A stretch of 64,000 nucleotides of DNA from an uncultured Clostridia bacterium (GCA_947589185.1 CANQCK010000001.1:372001-436000); one strand, 5' to 3'; positions 35,243-45,087 are shown, numbered from the stretch's first letter. Notes: generated from the letters alone by a model not told the origin. A program made the numbers and translations.

Positions 35243-37568
35243 ATGAAGCCTTTTTAACTGTATTAGCTTTTTTGCTATCAGAAGTTACATTTTCATCTTT
35301 ACCGTTTGAAGAAGTTTCCTGATTATTGCTTGTTGCAGCAGCCTCCTGACTTTTTGCAATCATATCGTGGAATATTATAGAGCTTGATATATTCATTCTG
35401 TTTTCGGCATACTCGCTTCTTTCCTGAATATATGTCTCATCCACAGAATCGTCATTATACCTTTCCTGAATCTTCTCAGATGTATAGTTCCCTCTGTCCT
35501 CGGTCAAAAAATCAGTGCTGTCTTTGAGCTTTGGCAGACCCTCAGAATAGTCGTAAACCTGATTGCACGGAATTGCGGTTACCACGTTATTGTATTTCTT
35601 TAAGTCAAAGTATTCCTGCTTGGAATTTGAATAGTATATGCTGTTAGTAATAAAGTTCGCATTGGGGAAAACCACAATATTATCATCTGCATATTCACTG
35701 AAAAGGTCATGTCCCAGAGCATACTGATTTTCAAATCCGAACATATTTCCCAAGGTCGGCAAAGCGTCATACATTCCTGCAACCTTTGTTATTTCTACAG
35801 GCTCATACTCCTTATGATCCTTTGTCCATATAATAAACGGAACCCGTCTGTTTATATTGTAGCAATACTCATCAACAGGTACATACCCCTCGTCGCCCTC
35901 CTGCAAGACAGTATCTGTGTAAGGATCATAGTTAAGGTAATAGTTATACTCGCTTTCCTTGATTTTAGCGTCGTGATCTCCGTAAAGTACAATTACCGTA
36001 TTTTCCAAAAGCCCCTTAGAATCAAGCTCATCGATCAGCTCGCCTATCGCCTCGTCCGCATAATGAACAGACTTAAAGTAGCTTCCCAGCTTTCTTCCCT
36101 CTAAAAACGGTGCTGAAGCTTCCTCATACTTTCCTGTTTCTTCGTTATATCTCTGATACTTGAAATCTACTTCATAATCGCTGTGATTTTCTATATCAAT
36201 AAAGGGAGTGTGATTTGTCAACATTATCATTGTTCCGTAAAACTTGTTATGCTGTTTTGAAATTTGCTCGATTATATCGCTAGACTGTCTGAAAAATGAC
36301 TTGTCTGACAATCCAAGTCCGATAGTCTCGTCAATATCATAGTCGGTAGTGTAATTATAAAACTTATCATAACCCAGCGATTCGTGCAGCTTTAATCTGT
36401 TCCAATACGAACCGTTGTTTCCGTGCATTGAAAATGTGTAATATCCCTGCTCCTTTAACAGTTTTTCTATGGATACATAAGTTCTGTCACAGTAGTTAAT
36501 GGCAACGGTTCCGCTTGATGCAGGCATAAGCGATGTGTTAAATGTAAACTCAGAGTCAGAACTTGTACCAACGCTTTCCTGTGCGTAGAAATTTGAAAAA
36601 TATATACCTTCCCTTGCAAGTTTGTTAAGATTCGGAGTAAGCTCCTTTCCGTTGATCTTTGTATCCATCGTAAATTGCTGAATACTTTCTGCGTGAATGG
36701 TTATAACATTCTTACCTTTGAAAATATCCGTATAATCATTGTCATCGCTTACCGGATCAGCCTCCTCCTTGTCATCATAAAAGGCATGAAATGTTTCGGC
36801 ACTTTCCTGCTCTCCGAACAGAACATTAAGCTGTGCATTTGTGCTCGTTACAACGTCACTAAACGTATATGTGTAAAGTCCGAACGCAGATAACACATAC
36901 TCCCTGTTCCATGACTTTCTCAGTCTTGAAACATCAGTTCCCGTAAGAGTTGTGGCAAATATTCCGGCAAATATCAAACCTGCAAACAAGGTGTTCAAAG
37001 CCGCCATCTTGGAATTTCTCTTGCTTATTTTCTCCAATCTTTCAAAATAATGAGTTTTCTTCTTTCTCAATATAATATATACCGCTGTATAGATTACAAT
37101 AGACAATAAAAAGACTAGATCCTTAGCCTCTAAAATGCTCTCTGTTACAGCGTCGAAAACCCCTCCAAGCTGCGACGCCGTTGACAAAAGAGATGCCGAT
37201 ATAAAAGACTTGTAATTTGTATAATATATTGAATCTGCCATTGTCAGTACCGAAAACAGGCTTACCCAAATTATATAGTATACAAATCTTCTTTTAGGTC
37301 TTATAAAATAACCGAACAGACCTATTATCAATATAACTGCAATATCTGCAAGTACAGGCTTTATTGAAAAATAATTTTTAACCGTAAAAAAACGTAAAAC
37401 TGTTGAATTCAACAGCATCAAAATCACATATGCTAAAAACAAAATATTATCTTTGCAATATTTGACTATTCTTTTTCTTATCTTATTAAGAGTACTCTTT
37501 ATATTATAAAATTTACTTTTATCCTTTGCAGATTGATCATCCAAACTATTTGATATGTTTTTCTCCAC
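35241..37568 (-). CDS. LTA synthase/alkaline-phosphatase-superfamily membrane protein
   Basis: About 775 residues from a GTG at 37568, chosen because AGGAGG lies nine bases upstream. Five or so membrane helices fill residues about 30-230 (for example NILFLAYVILMLLNSTVLRF and LIFAGIFATTLTG). The extracellular sulfatase-fold domain has the catalytic-Thr region FYAQESVGTSSDSEFTFN, HGNNGSYWNR and the metal motif IVLYGDHDAK. LtaS enzymes polymerise glycerol phosphate from phosphatidylglycerol. A Ser/Asn/Lys-rich tail of about 50 residues is unusual. It is monocistronic with its own promoter; the TagF/TarIJ cluster is 6 kb away, so it may belong to the same envelope-polymer programme. Confidence 0.85.
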   Translation of the reverse strand: MEKNISNSLDDQSAKDKSKFYNIKSTLNKIRKRIVKYCKDNILFLAYVILMLLNSTVLRFFTVKNYFSIKPVLADIAVILIIGLFGYFIRPKRRFVYYIIWVSLFSVLTMADSIYYTNYKSFISASLLSTASQLGGVFDAVTESILEAKDLVFLLSIVIYTAVYIILRKKKTHYFERLEKISKRNSKMAALNTLFAGLIFAGIFATTLTGTDVSRLRKSWNREYVLSAFGLYTYTFSDVVTSTNAQLNVLFGEQESAETFHAFYDDKEEADPVSDDNDYTDIFKGKNVITIHAESIQQFTMDTKINGKELTPNLNKLAREGIYFSNFYAQESVGTSSDSEFTFNTSLMPASSGTVAINYCDRTYVSIEKLLKEQGYYTFSMHGNNGSYWNRLKLHESLGYDKFYNYTTDYDIDETIGLGLSDKSFFRQSSDIIEQISKQHNKFYGTMIMLTNHTPFIDIENHSDYEVDFKYQRYNEETGKYEEASAPFLEGRKLGSYFKSVHYADEAIGELIDELDSKGLLENTVIVLYGDHDAKIKESEYNYYLNYDPYTDTVLQEGDEGYVPVDEYCYNINRRVPFIIWTKDHKEYEPVEITKVAGMYDALPTLGNMFGFENQYALGHDLFSEYADDNIVVFPNANFITNSIYYSNSKQEYFDLKKYNNVVTAIPCNQVYDYSEGLPKLKDSTDFLTEDRGNYTSEKIQERYNDDSVDETYIQERSEYAENRMNISSSIIFHDMIAKSQEAAATSNNQETSSNGKDENVTSDSKKANTVKKAS

Positions 37569-37646
37569 TTCGGCTGACCTCCTGATGTTTATCATTGATA
37601 AGCCAATAACACATTTTTCTGTAATTCTCTTTTTATACAATTAAAT

Positions 37647-37675
37647 ATTATAACAAATTCCTCTTTTTTTGTCAA
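37647..37675 (-). promoter_or_regulatory. Consensus promoter of the LTA-synthase-like gene
   Basis: Minus-strand TTGACA, 17-bp spacer, TATAAT: both boxes perfect. The -35 box directly abuts an interspersed repeat copy (GGCGGCTCGTCGG). Confidence 0.8.
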
Positions 37676-37960
37676 CCGACGAGCCGCCGGAGGCTCCGCT
37701 GCCTTTGGAAAGTTTTCAGAATATGTTTACTTTGCAAAACGGCAGACTAGTACTTTGTTGCAATAAGAAAGAAAGTTTTATTGGTGACTGGCGAGCCGCC
37801 GGTGGCATTGCCGCCTATTTAAAGTTTAATTTAATGTATAACATTTCAAAACGGCGGGCTAATACTTAATGCAAAGAGTAACATTGACATTACCGGCGAG
37901 CCGGCAGGGGTGACCCCTGCACGCAGTCTGCTTGAAAAAGAATGATATTTTTTACAATTG
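37676..37960. repeat. Cluster of interspersed repeat copies
   Basis: At least three diverged copies follow one another: about 37,676-37,756 (GACGAGCCGCCGGAGGC ... GCAAAACGGCAGACTA), 37,789-37,865 (GGCGAGCCGCCGGTGGC ... TTCAAAACGGCGGGCTA) and a short GC palindrome at 37,893-37,925 (GGCGAGCCGGCAGGGG). A fourth, weak copy lies at 38,096-38,166. Otherwise the roughly 600 bp between the LTA-synthase-like gene and the aldolase gene hold no gene that I can support. Confidence 0.6.
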
Positions 37961-38047
37961 CAGACTATAACCTATAAGCTGAAAACCTGTTTCAAGATCG
38001 GCGAACTTTCAGCAACTCCGTTGCCAAAAAATCAAGAATCAAGATAA

Positions 38048-38074
38048 GAGCGTTCAAGGGTAACCTGAACGCTC
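38048..38074 (-). terminator. Terminator downstream of the aldolase gene
   Basis: GAGCGTTCA / TGAACGCTC hairpin followed on the minus strand by TTATCTTGATTCTTG; same core as the terminators near 27,190 and 43,173. Confidence 0.6.
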
Positions 38075-38166
38075 GTGTGTTAGAGATATTATAAGCCTGC
38101 CGTTTTTCAAATTACGTTTAATTTGAAAAATTGTCAGAGGCGACAATTCCTGTGGTAACTCACCGC

Positions 38167-39147
38167 TTAATTATCTTGGTCGTAAGTTTCCTGAAAAAAT
38201 TTGGCATAATCAGTTCTTTTCTCTTTCATAAATGCAATAGCCGTTCTCGGGTGACAATTAAATCTTCCTGTCAGCAGGTACGGAACATCGTATCCCCACA
38301 CCAGACCGTCGTTGTGAAGCTTAACCATATGCTTTTCAATGAAGTCAAGAAGCGGAACTAAATTGTATTTGGGATTCTTTAAAAACCCGAGCAAGGTTTC
38401 CAAAGCACAGTTTCCTGCACCTCTGCCCAGTGATCTTACAGTACCGTCAAGATAGCTTGTTCCCATTATCATAGACTCAATTGTATTTGCAAAAGCAAGC
38501 TGCTGATTATCATGTGCGTGAATACCTATCTTTTTGTTATACTTTTCGCCGAACTCTAAGTATTTAGCAGTAAGTCTTCTAATATCCTCAGGATATAAAG
38601 CTCCATAGCTGTCAACAAGGTAGATTATATCAACACTGCTCTTGCAAAGAAGCTCAAGAGCCTGATCAAGTTCACCGTCATTTGCAGTCGAAACCGCCAT
38701 AATATTAGCCGAGGTCTCATATCCCTTGTTGTGAAAATTCTCTATCATCTCAATACAAGATGGGATCTGATATACATATGTAGCCGTACGCATAAGGTCA
38801 ACAACGCTTTCACTCTTAGGCAAAATGGTATCCATATCGGTTCTTCCTACGTCAGCCATAACTGAGATCTTCAAATTGCTGTCATTTTCACCGACAATTC
38901 CCCTTATAGATTCTTCATCGCAGAACTTCCACTTGCCGAAATCCTCCTCAGGAAAAATCTTCTTTGAAGCCTTATAACCAAACTCCATATAATCAACGCC
39001 TGCAGCGATATTTGTCTCATATAAATCCTTTACAAACTCGTCTGTAAAACGAAAATTGTTTACCAGTCCGCCGTCTCTTACAGTTGCGTCAACAACCTTT
39101 AAATCGTCTCTTACTGAAATCAAATTGCCTTTTTTAATCTCACTCAT
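38167..39147 (-). CDS. DRE-TIM metallolyase (HMG-CoA lyase/4-hydroxy-2-oxovalerate aldolase-like)
   Basis: 326 residues. The family motifs are VVDATVRDGGLVNNF (a DxTxRDGG variant of the DRE motif), VDYMEFGYKAS, the metal-binding IGIHAHDNQQLAFANT (HxH) and GRGAGNCALETLLGFL. These proteins cleave or form C-C bonds next to a carboxylate with a divalent metal. In bacteria this subgroup is often found in oligosaccharide or teichoic-acid loci, but the reaction is not settled. An RBS AGGAG lies within a hairpin (GCTCC / GGAGC) ahead of the start. Single gene with its own promoter. Confidence 0.75.
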   Translation of the reverse strand: MSEIKKGNLISVRDDLKVVDATVRDGGLVNNFRFTDEFVKDLYETNIAAGVDYMEFGYKASKKIFPEEDFGKWKFCDEESIRGIVGENDSNLKISVMADVGRTDMDTILPKSESVVDLMRTATYVYQIPSCIEMIENFHNKGYETSANIMAVSTANDGELDQALELLCKSSVDIIYLVDSYGALYPEDIRRLTAKYLEFGEKYNKKIGIHAHDNQQLAFANTIESMIMGTSYLDGTVRSLGRGAGNCALETLLGFLKNPKYNLVPLLDFIEKHMVKLHNDGLVWGYDVPYLLTGRFNCHPRTAIAFMKEKRTDYAKFFQETYDQDN

Positions 39148-39219
39148 AATTAGTATGCTCCTGATCTGGAGCTTCCTCCTTTCACTGTTTGATAATTATA
39201 TTTGATTTTGACTTTTTAT

Positions 39220-39246
39220 GGTTTAAAGCTTTAACGCTTTAAAGCC
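39220..39246 (-). promoter_or_regulatory. Inverted repeat at the aldolase transcription start
   Basis: GGTTTAAAGC / GCTTTAAAGCC with a six-base spacer, placed 10-35 bp downstream of the -10 box. It could be an operator or a 5' UTR hairpin. Confidence 0.4.
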
Positions 39247-39255
39247 AACTACTAC

Positions 39256-39284
39256 ATTATATACAAGTTATTTTTATTTGTCAA
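39256..39284 (-). promoter_or_regulatory. Consensus promoter of the aldolase gene
   Basis: Minus-strand TTGACA, 17-bp spacer, TATAAT, both perfect, about 110 bp before the start codon, leaving a long structured 5' UTR. Confidence 0.8.
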
Positions 39285-39410
39285 GTATTTTTTCAAAAAT
39301 TTTTTATAAAGCTCGTTCTCACAGGCACTTATCTATAAAATAAACAGCAACATAAAAAATATTACTTATAACTAATCGCCATAAATTTTATAAATTCATT
39401 AAATTCTTTA

Positions 39411-40505
39411 TCAGACATTAAATCTAAACAGAACAATATCTCCGTCCTGCATAACATAATCCTTGCCTTCAAGTCTCATAAGACCTTTTTCCTTGACGTG
39501 AGCCATAGTTCCACAAGCCATTAGATCGTCAAATGAGACCACCTCAGCACGAATAAAACCCTTTTCAAAATCGGTGTGAATTTTTCCTGCCGCCTGAGGA
39601 GCTTTTGTTCCCTTTTTTATTGTCCACGCACGAACCTCAGGCTCACCTGCTGTGAGAAAAGATATAAGCCCGAGAAGTGAATATCCCTCTTTAATAATTC
39701 TTCCAAGACCTGAGATCTCAAGACCAAGCTCTGATAAGAACATCTGCTTATCCTCGTCGTTCATATCAGAAATCTCCGCCTCTATCTGAGCACAGATCGG
39801 CAAAACGGCACTTCCCTCTTCCATTGCGTGCTGACAAACTAATTTATAGTTTTCATTGGTTTCTATGTTGTTAGTGAAATCATTTTCTGAGAGATTAGCG
39901 GCATAGATAACAGGTTTACCTGATAAAAGCGGTGTTTCCTTTATCCACTCGCTCTCATCATCGTTCATCTCAAAACTTCTTGCAGGCTTCCCGTCCTCCA
40001 AATGTGACTTAAGCCTTTCTAAGAAATCAACTACTCCTGCAAGGGATTTATCGCCCTTCATTGCCTTTTTGGTTCTGTCTAAACGCCTGTCAATCATCTC
40101 AACGTCTGAAAAAATAAGCTCTAAATCAATAGTTTCAATATCACGGCTAGGATTTATACTTCCGTCAACGTGAATAATATTATCGTCCTCAAAACACCTT
40201 ACAACGTGAACTATTGCGTCAACCTCACGAATGTTTGAAAGAAATTTGTTGCCCAGTCCCTCACCTTTGGAAGCACCCTTTACAAGACCTGCAATATCAA
40301 CAAACTCCAGCGTTGCAGGAGTAAATTTAACAGGATTGTACATCTCCCTTAATTTGTCAAGACGTTCATCAGGAACAGATACTATTCCAACATTCGGCTC
40401 TATAGTGCAAAACGGATAATTAGCCGATTCTGCACCTGCGTTTGTAAGTGCATTAAAAAGCGTACTTTTCCCAACATTCGGCAGTCCTACCATACCTAGT
40501 TTCAT
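39411..40505 (-). CDS. ychF: Redox-regulated ATPase/GTPase YchF (OLA1 family)
   Basis: 364 residues. G1 motif [15 protein letters not shown] at the start, G3 region [26 protein letters not shown] in place of NKxD (the variant that makes YchF prefer ATP) and a C-terminal TGS domain ([20 protein letters not shown], ending [12 protein letters not shown]). It binds ribosomes and takes part in stress responses; its precise role is unsettled. It follows trpS by 38 bp on the same strand. Confidence 0.93.
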   Translation of the reverse strand: MKLGMVGLPNVGKSTLFNALTNAGAESANYPFCTIEPNVGIVSVPDERLDKLREMYNPVKFTPATLEFVDIAGLVKGASKGEGLGNKFLSNIREVDAIVHVVRCFEDDNIIHVDGSINPSRDIETIDLELIFSDVEMIDRRLDRTKKAMKGDKSLAGVVDFLERLKSHLEDGKPARSFEMNDDESEWIKETPLLSGKPVIYAANLSENDFTNNIETNENYKLVCQHAMEEGSAVLPICAQIEAEISDMNDEDKQMFLSELGLEISGLGRIIKEGYSLLGLISFLTAGEPEVRAWTIKKGTKAPQAAGKIHTDFEKGFIRAEVVSFDDLMACGTMAHVKEKGLMRLEGKDYVMQDGDIVLFRFNV

Positions 40506-40543
40506 ATAAATTTTTCCTCCTGAATAATACTTACACTCTTTTT

Positions 40544-41554
40544 CTATCTGGCGTCAACAAAGCCCACCTTATGATACACCTTTGAAAGAATTCTATTTGT
40601 TATTCTCATTGCAGACTCCGCTCCGCTTGTATAACACTCTTTCAAATAAGCCTTATCGGCAATAAGTCTTGCAAAATCATCTCTTACCGGCTTTAAGTAA
40701 TCTGCAACTGCTTCACCTACCGCCAGCTTGAAATCACCATAGCCTTTTGACGCAAACTCACTCTCAATTTCATCATAGGTCTTGCCGGTAACACAAGAAT
40801 ATATTGACATAAGATTGTTTATCCCATCCTTGCCTTCACGATAACAAACCTCTGTTTCGCTGTCGGTAACTGCTCTTTTGAACTTCCTGATAACAGTATC
40901 TTTGTCATCGAGAATATAAACGGTAGCATTCTGGTTTTCGTCCGACTTTGACATCTTCTTGGTAGGGTCTGCAAGAGATTTAACGCTTGCTCCCACAGGG
41001 GGAATATAAGGTTCGGGAAGTTTGAAAAACTCACCGTACTTATTATTAAATCTTCCCGCAACATTTCTTGCAAGCTCTAAATGCTGTTTCTGGTCAGCAC
41101 CGATCGGAACTAAATCCGCATTATAAGCCAGAATATCAGCAGCCATCAAAACAGGATATGTAAATAACCCTGCATTGACATCATCAGCGTGCTTTTTTGA
41201 CTTATCCTTAAACTGAGTCATTCTCGAAAGCTCTCCAAACTGCGTTGAACAAGCTAAAACCCAATTAAGTTCAGCATGGCATTTATTATGGCTCTGAAAG
41301 AAAACTATCGACTTTTTAGGATCAATTCCGCAAGCCAAAAGCAGAGCATAAGCCTGTAATGAATTTTGTCTCAGCTTGGCAGGTTCCTGCCTTACAGTTA
41401 TAGCATGCAAATCAACTATTGAGTATATGCAGTTATATTCGTCCTGTAAAGTTCCCCAGTTGCGGACCGCTCCTAAATAGTTACCTAGTGTAAACACTCC
41501 AGTCGGCTGAATTCCGCTGAAAATAATCTTTTTTTCTTTATCAAATTCAAGCAT
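40544..41554 (-). CDS. trpS: Tryptophanyl-tRNA synthetase
   Basis: 336 residues. Class I signatures: SGIQPTGVFTLGNYLGAVRN (HIGH-like region TLGN) and the KMSKS loop in PTKKMSKSDENQNATVY; VPIGADQKQHLELARNVAGR contacts the substrate. It charges tRNA-Trp. No T-box or trp attenuator is visible in the short upstream gap, which is filled with interspersed repeats. Likely co-transcribed with ychF. Confidence 0.95.
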   Translation of the reverse strand: MLEFDKEKKIIFSGIQPTGVFTLGNYLGAVRNWGTLQDEYNCIYSIVDLHAITVRQEPAKLRQNSLQAYALLLACGIDPKKSIVFFQSHNKCHAELNWVLACSTQFGELSRMTQFKDKSKKHADDVNAGLFTYPVLMAADILAYNADLVPIGADQKQHLELARNVAGRFNNKYGEFFKLPEPYIPPVGASVKSLADPTKKMSKSDENQNATVYILDDKDTVIRKFKRAVTDSETEVCYREGKDGINNLMSIYSCVTGKTYDEIESEFASKGYGDFKLAVGEAVADYLKPVRDDFARLIADKAYLKECYTSGAESAMRITNRILSKVYHKVGFVDAR

Positions 41555-41620
41555 AGTTAATCTCCTCTATTATTTTTATTTTTTACTTTCTCTTCTTTCT
41601 TGCATCCAGCTGTCAGCCGT

Positions 41621-41822
41621 CCGTTGTACAAAGTAAACACATTGCACACACTTTCCAAAGTCAGATTACCTCCGTCGGCTCGCCGGTCTTACTTTTGGTA
41701 ATTTATCCATTGTCAATTATCAATTGTCAATTGTCAATTATCAATTAATTAACCTGCCGTTATACAAATTAAATACATTTTGCAAACTTTCCAAAGGCAG
41801 AGTGCCTCCGGCGGCTCGCCGG
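41621..41822. repeat. Two interspersed repeat copies and an ATTGTCAATT array
   Basis: Copy A at about 41,621-41,690 (CCGTTGTACAAAGTAAACAC ... CTCCGTCGGCTCGCCGG) and copy B at 41,754-41,822 (CCTGCCGTTATACAAATTAA ... CTTTCCAAAGGCAGAG ... GGCGGCTCGCCGG). Between them, at 41,709-41,750, alternating ATTGTCAATT and ATTATCAATT units form a short tandem array. Copy B ends exactly at the TAG stop of the aminotransferase gene. Confidence 0.75.
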
Positions 41823-43016
41823 CTAGCCGAACATTTCTCTTGACAGCTTCCCTATAAGTTCGCAGCCCTTTATGATATGTTCGTCGGCAGGCGTTGAGAA
41901 GTTAAGCCGAAACGACGTAGTTCTATCGGTCTCATTAATAGTAAATGCCGTACCCGGAACAACTGCTACCTTGAACTCTGAAACAGCCCGTTTGCAAAAT
42001 CCCATCATATCGCAGTCATCGGGCAGCGTACACCAGATGAACAAACCGCCCTCAGGCTTTGTAAATTTAACCTTGTCTGAGAAATTCTTTTCTATCTCTC
42101 CAAGCATAAGTTCACACTTGTGCTTATAAATTTTTCTTATGTCAACAAGGTGTTTTTCCATATCACAGGTCGAAAGGAATCTCTCTGCCAGAATCTGTGC
42201 CCAGATATTCGTATGCACATCTGATACCTGCTTGCAAACAATAATTTTAGACACAATTTCCTTAGGTGCTGAACAGTACCCAACTCTGATTCCCGGTGCG
42301 AGTACCTTTGAAAATGTTCCCGAATAGATAACCCTACCGCTCTTATCCATACTCTTTATAGATTGAATATCCTCTCCTGCAAAGCGAATATCACCGTACG
42401 GATTATCCTCTAAAATAAAAATATCATACTTCTCCGCAAGATCATAAACCTGCTTTCTCTTTTCAAGAGACATTGTAAGTCCTGTCGGGTTCTGAAAATT
42501 TGGGATAAGATAAATAAGCCTTGTATTCTTATTTGACTTAATTGCTTCCTCAAGCTTTTCAATGTTTATACCGTCGCTCTCAAGCTCAACACCTACAAGA
42601 TTTACATTATAAGACTTAAACGCATTAAGCGAACCGATAAAAGACGGTGCTTCGCAGATAATAGTGTCACCCTCATCGCAAAGGACCTTCGCAGCAAGTT
42701 CGTTTGATTGCTGTGCACCCGAAGTTATTATTAACTCGTCAGTATCGGAATTAAAATTGCCCTGATTTCTCATTCTCTCTTTTAGAATGTTTCTTAATGG
42801 CGTATATCCTTCGGTCACTGAATACTGCAAAGCAAGTATCGGGTTTTCCTCTAATATATCCTTTGAGATTCGCTTAACGTCTTCCACAGGAAAAGCCTCA
42901 GGTGCTGGATTTCCCGCTGCAAATGAAATCACCTCAGGATCTGAAGTAAACTTCAGTATTTCACGGATGGCCGACGCCTGAAGGTGAGATACCTTTTCAG
43001 AAAAATTATAATTCAT
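41823..43016 (-). CDS. PLP-dependent class I/II aminotransferase (2-aminoadipate/MocR-type)
   Basis: 397 residues from the ATG at 43016, which has AAGGAG ten bases upstream; the ATG three codons earlier is only one base from that site. Fold-type I features: ITSGAQQSNELAAKVLCDEG, IPNFQNPTGLTMSLEKRKQV, EDNPYGDIRF, and the PLP lysine in YSGTFSKVLAPGIRVGY. This pattern is close to LysN/kynurenine-aminotransferase-like enzymes; the substrate is not predictable. It has a promoter and stands alone. Confidence 0.85.
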   Translation of the reverse strand: MNYNFSEKVSHLQASAIREILKFTSDPEVISFAAGNPAPEAFPVEDVKRISKDILEENPILALQYSVTEGYTPLRNILKERMRNQGNFNSDTDELIITSGAQQSNELAAKVLCDEGDTIICEAPSFIGSLNAFKSYNVNLVGVELESDGINIEKLEEAIKSNKNTRLIYLIPNFQNPTGLTMSLEKRKQVYDLAEKYDIFILEDNPYGDIRFAGEDIQSIKSMDKSGRVIYSGTFSKVLAPGIRVGYCSAPKEIVSKIIVCKQVSDVHTNIWAQILAERFLSTCDMEKHLVDIRKIYKHKCELMLGEIEKNFSDKVKFTKPEGGLFIWCTLPDDCDMMGFCKRAVSEFKVAVVPGTAFTINETDRTTSFRLNFSTPADEHIIKGCELIGKLSREMFG

Positions 43017-43059
43017 TATATTCATACTCCTTATAAGTATAATAAAGCTAATTGGTATA

Positions 43060-43089
43060 AGTATAACATATTTTACATCTAAAAATCAA
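43060..43089 (-). promoter_or_regulatory. Promoter of the aminotransferase gene
   Basis: Minus-strand TTGATT, 18-bp spacer, TATACT, about 45 bp before the start. A GC palindrome (CCGCCGAACCGGCGG) of the interspersed repeat family lies just upstream at 43,091. Confidence 0.55.
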
Positions 43090-43164
43090 GACCGCCGAAC
43101 CGGCGGTGGTTCTGCCGCCTATAGGTAGTTCAATAAATATTAAACAATTAAAAAGTACAGGGTA

Positions 43165-43198
43165 GAAAAAGAAGCGTTCAGTCACCTAAACGCTCTTA
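43165..43198 (-). terminator. Terminator at the end of the teichoic-acid-like cluster
   Basis: AGCGTTTAG / CTGAACGCT hairpin followed by TCTTTTTC on the minus strand, 20 bp after the tagH stop. Confidence 0.75.
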
Positions 43199-43213
43199 TC
43201 TTACTTTTTATAT

Positions 43214-44065
43214 CTAACCTCTTGTCTCTGGCTGCGGAGTTTCCGACGGCTTGGCAGTCATACCCTGCTGCTTTTTCTGTTTTATTTTCTTTCTCATCTT
43301 TTTTGGTAAATCTTCAATATCATACTCTTCTTCTATAAGCTTTTCATAGTAATCGCACACATCATTGACATCGCCTTTTGCAATAAGTCTGCCATGCTCG
43401 AGAAGTATTGCCTTATTGCAAATTTCCCTTATCTGGTCTGTATTGTGAGAAACGAAAAGTACAGTTACATTGCTCTTCATCATAGATTTTATCTTGTTAA
43501 GACTTTTCTTTTTAAACTTCCTGTCACCAACCGACAAAACCTCATCGAGAATAAGTATCTCAGGATCGACAATAGTTGCAATTGAAAATCCGAGCCTTGC
43601 TCTCATTCCTGAGGAATAATTCTTTATCGGTACGTCAATAAACTCTCCAAGTCCTGAAAATTCGACAATCTCATCGTACTTTTCTTTGAGAAAATCCCTT
43701 GAATACCCCAAAACTGTTCCGTAAAGAAATATATTTTCACCGCCTGTATACATTCTGTCAAAGCCTGCACCCAGTTCAAGAAGCGGTACGATTTTTCCCT
43801 CAACTGTTACATTACCCTCAGTGGGCTTAAAAACTCCCGAAATTATTTTCAAAAGAGTCGATTTTCCTGCCCCGTTCAGACCGAGAATTCCCACTCTGTC
43901 GCCCTGTTCAACCTTGAATGAGATGTCCTTAAGTGCCCAGAACTCATTATAATGAAGTTCTTTTTTCAAAAGCTTTATAACATACTCTTTTATATTGTCC
44001 ACTTTTTCCTTACTGAGATTAAATCTCATTCCTACATGAGAGACATTAAGTATTGTTTTACCCAT
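43214..44065 (-). CDS. tagH: Teichoic-acid/polysaccharide ABC exporter, ATP-binding subunit
   Basis: 283 residues. Walker A GLNGAGKSTLLKIISGVF, signature NYSSGMRARLGFSIA and Walker B ILILDEVLSVGD, all of the TagH/RfbB (Wzt) type, with the polymer-exporter hallmark VPLLELGAGFD. The C-terminus is short and Lys/Gln/Pro-rich, without the carbohydrate-binding extension of some Wzt proteins. With the permease gene 74 bp upstream it exports the undecaprenyl-linked polymer built by the TagF-like enzymes of the same cluster. Confidence 0.88.
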   Translation of the reverse strand: MGKTILNVSHVGMRFNLSKEKVDNIKEYVIKLLKKELHYNEFWALKDISFKVEQGDRVGILGLNGAGKSTLLKIISGVFKPTEGNVTVEGKIVPLLELGAGFDRMYTGGENIFLYGTVLGYSRDFLKEKYDEIVEFSGLGEFIDVPIKNYSSGMRARLGFSIATIVDPEILILDEVLSVGDRKFKKKSLNKIKSMMKSNVTVLFVSHNTDQIREICNKAILLEHGRLIAKGDVNDVCDYYEKLIEEEYDIEDLPKKMRKKIKQKKQQGMTAKPSETPQPETRG

Positions 44066-44139
44066 AATTATATATATGCCCTCCTTTGAGCATTCCTACT
44101 GTTTTAAATCTTCATTTTAAAACTTTCAATCGGCAGTAA

Positions 44140-44928
44140 TTAAATATGCAATATAAAATCGTCCTGCTTTTTATAGAAAATAAAGAATCCGAAAATTACC
44201 GTTGCAAAACTGAACAGTGCAGCATAAAGCATTCCGTAAGGATGCAGAGGCTGACCGGAAAAAGAGTCTCTGAAGCCTTCTATCAGCCTATACAACGGAT
44301 TGAACTTGAAAAGATTAAGCATCCAGCCTTCAAATCGGTTTATTGTATAGAAAATTGCACTCGTATACATAATAAGCATTGAAACAACTTCCCAAATATA
44401 TTCAACATCTCTGAAAAACACATCAACTGTTGAAAGTATCATTCCGACGCCGAATGTTAAAAAGAAAATCAAAACCAGAGGAATTATTGCCTGAAGCATA
44501 TACCATGACGGCTTAACTCCCATTATAATTGCCGCTCCGAACAAATCAATAAGCGAAATAAGAAAAATTACATAGGTGTAAAGCGTAGATGACAGCGGAT
44601 ATAAATATTTAGGTACATAGACTTTTTTGATCATAGGTGCATTCGCCCGTATAGCACGCATTGCCGTTTTAGTTCCAGACGAAAAATAAGAATACATCAA
44701 ACGTCCGATAAGAATATAAAGTGCAAACGGAATATGCAAGCCCTGAGCGTCCCTGCCTAATAGCTTTGTAAACACTACCGTTAAAACAGCCATTGTTAAC
44801 AACGGCTCTATCAGCGACCATAAAATGCCTAAGTACGATCTTCTGTATTTCAGTTTAATTCCTTTTTTTACAAGCTCGACCGTTAAATGTCTGTAGCTTA
44901 TAAATTTTTGAATATACACATTCCTCAT
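44140..44928 (-). CDS. tagG: Teichoic-acid/polysaccharide ABC exporter, permease subunit
   Basis: 262 residues, six predicted membrane helices of the ABC2/TagG (Wzm) type. Recognisable: the amphipathic N-terminal LKYRRSYLGILWSLIEPLL, LYILIGRLMYSYFSSGTKTA, and a C-terminal FNPLYRLIEGFRDSFSGQ. Partner of the adjacent ATPase. A possible -10 box (TATAAT) is at about 45,026-45,031 on the minus strand, without a clear -35. Confidence 0.87.
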   Translation of the reverse strand: MRNVYIQKFISYRHLTVELVKKGIKLKYRRSYLGILWSLIEPLLTMAVLTVVFTKLLGRDAQGLHIPFALYILIGRLMYSYFSSGTKTAMRAIRANAPMIKKVYVPKYLYPLSSTLYTYVIFLISLIDLFGAAIIMGVKPSWYMLQAIIPLVLIFFLTFGVGMILSTVDVFFRDVEYIWEVVSMLIMYTSAIFYTINRFEGWMLNLFKFNPLYRLIEGFRDSFSGQPLHPYGMLYAALFSFATVIFGFFIFYKKQDDFILHI

Positions 44929-45087
44929 TTAATTTTCTCCATTAATTATCATTTTCAAACAGATTTTCACTGTCTTGAACTCAGAAACCTGATTTTCACG
45001 CTTCTCATATATTAAGCGTATATCATATTATAGCACTTAACTTGCCTAAATCATTAATAGTATATTAACTTTTCAAAAACTTAGAAT

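Noticed and set aside
37893-37925. GGCGAGCCGGCAGGGG palindromes as rho-independent terminators
   Set aside because: No T runs follow and no gene ends next to this copy; it is better explained as a member of the interspersed repeat family.
41555-41620. T-box or trp attenuator upstream of trpS
   Set aside because: The short upstream region lacks the T-box consensus and a tandem-Trp leader peptide.
41700-41750. CRISPR array suggested by repeated ATTGTCAATT units
   Set aside because: Units are contiguous, about 10 bp long and lack spacers; no cas genes in the window.
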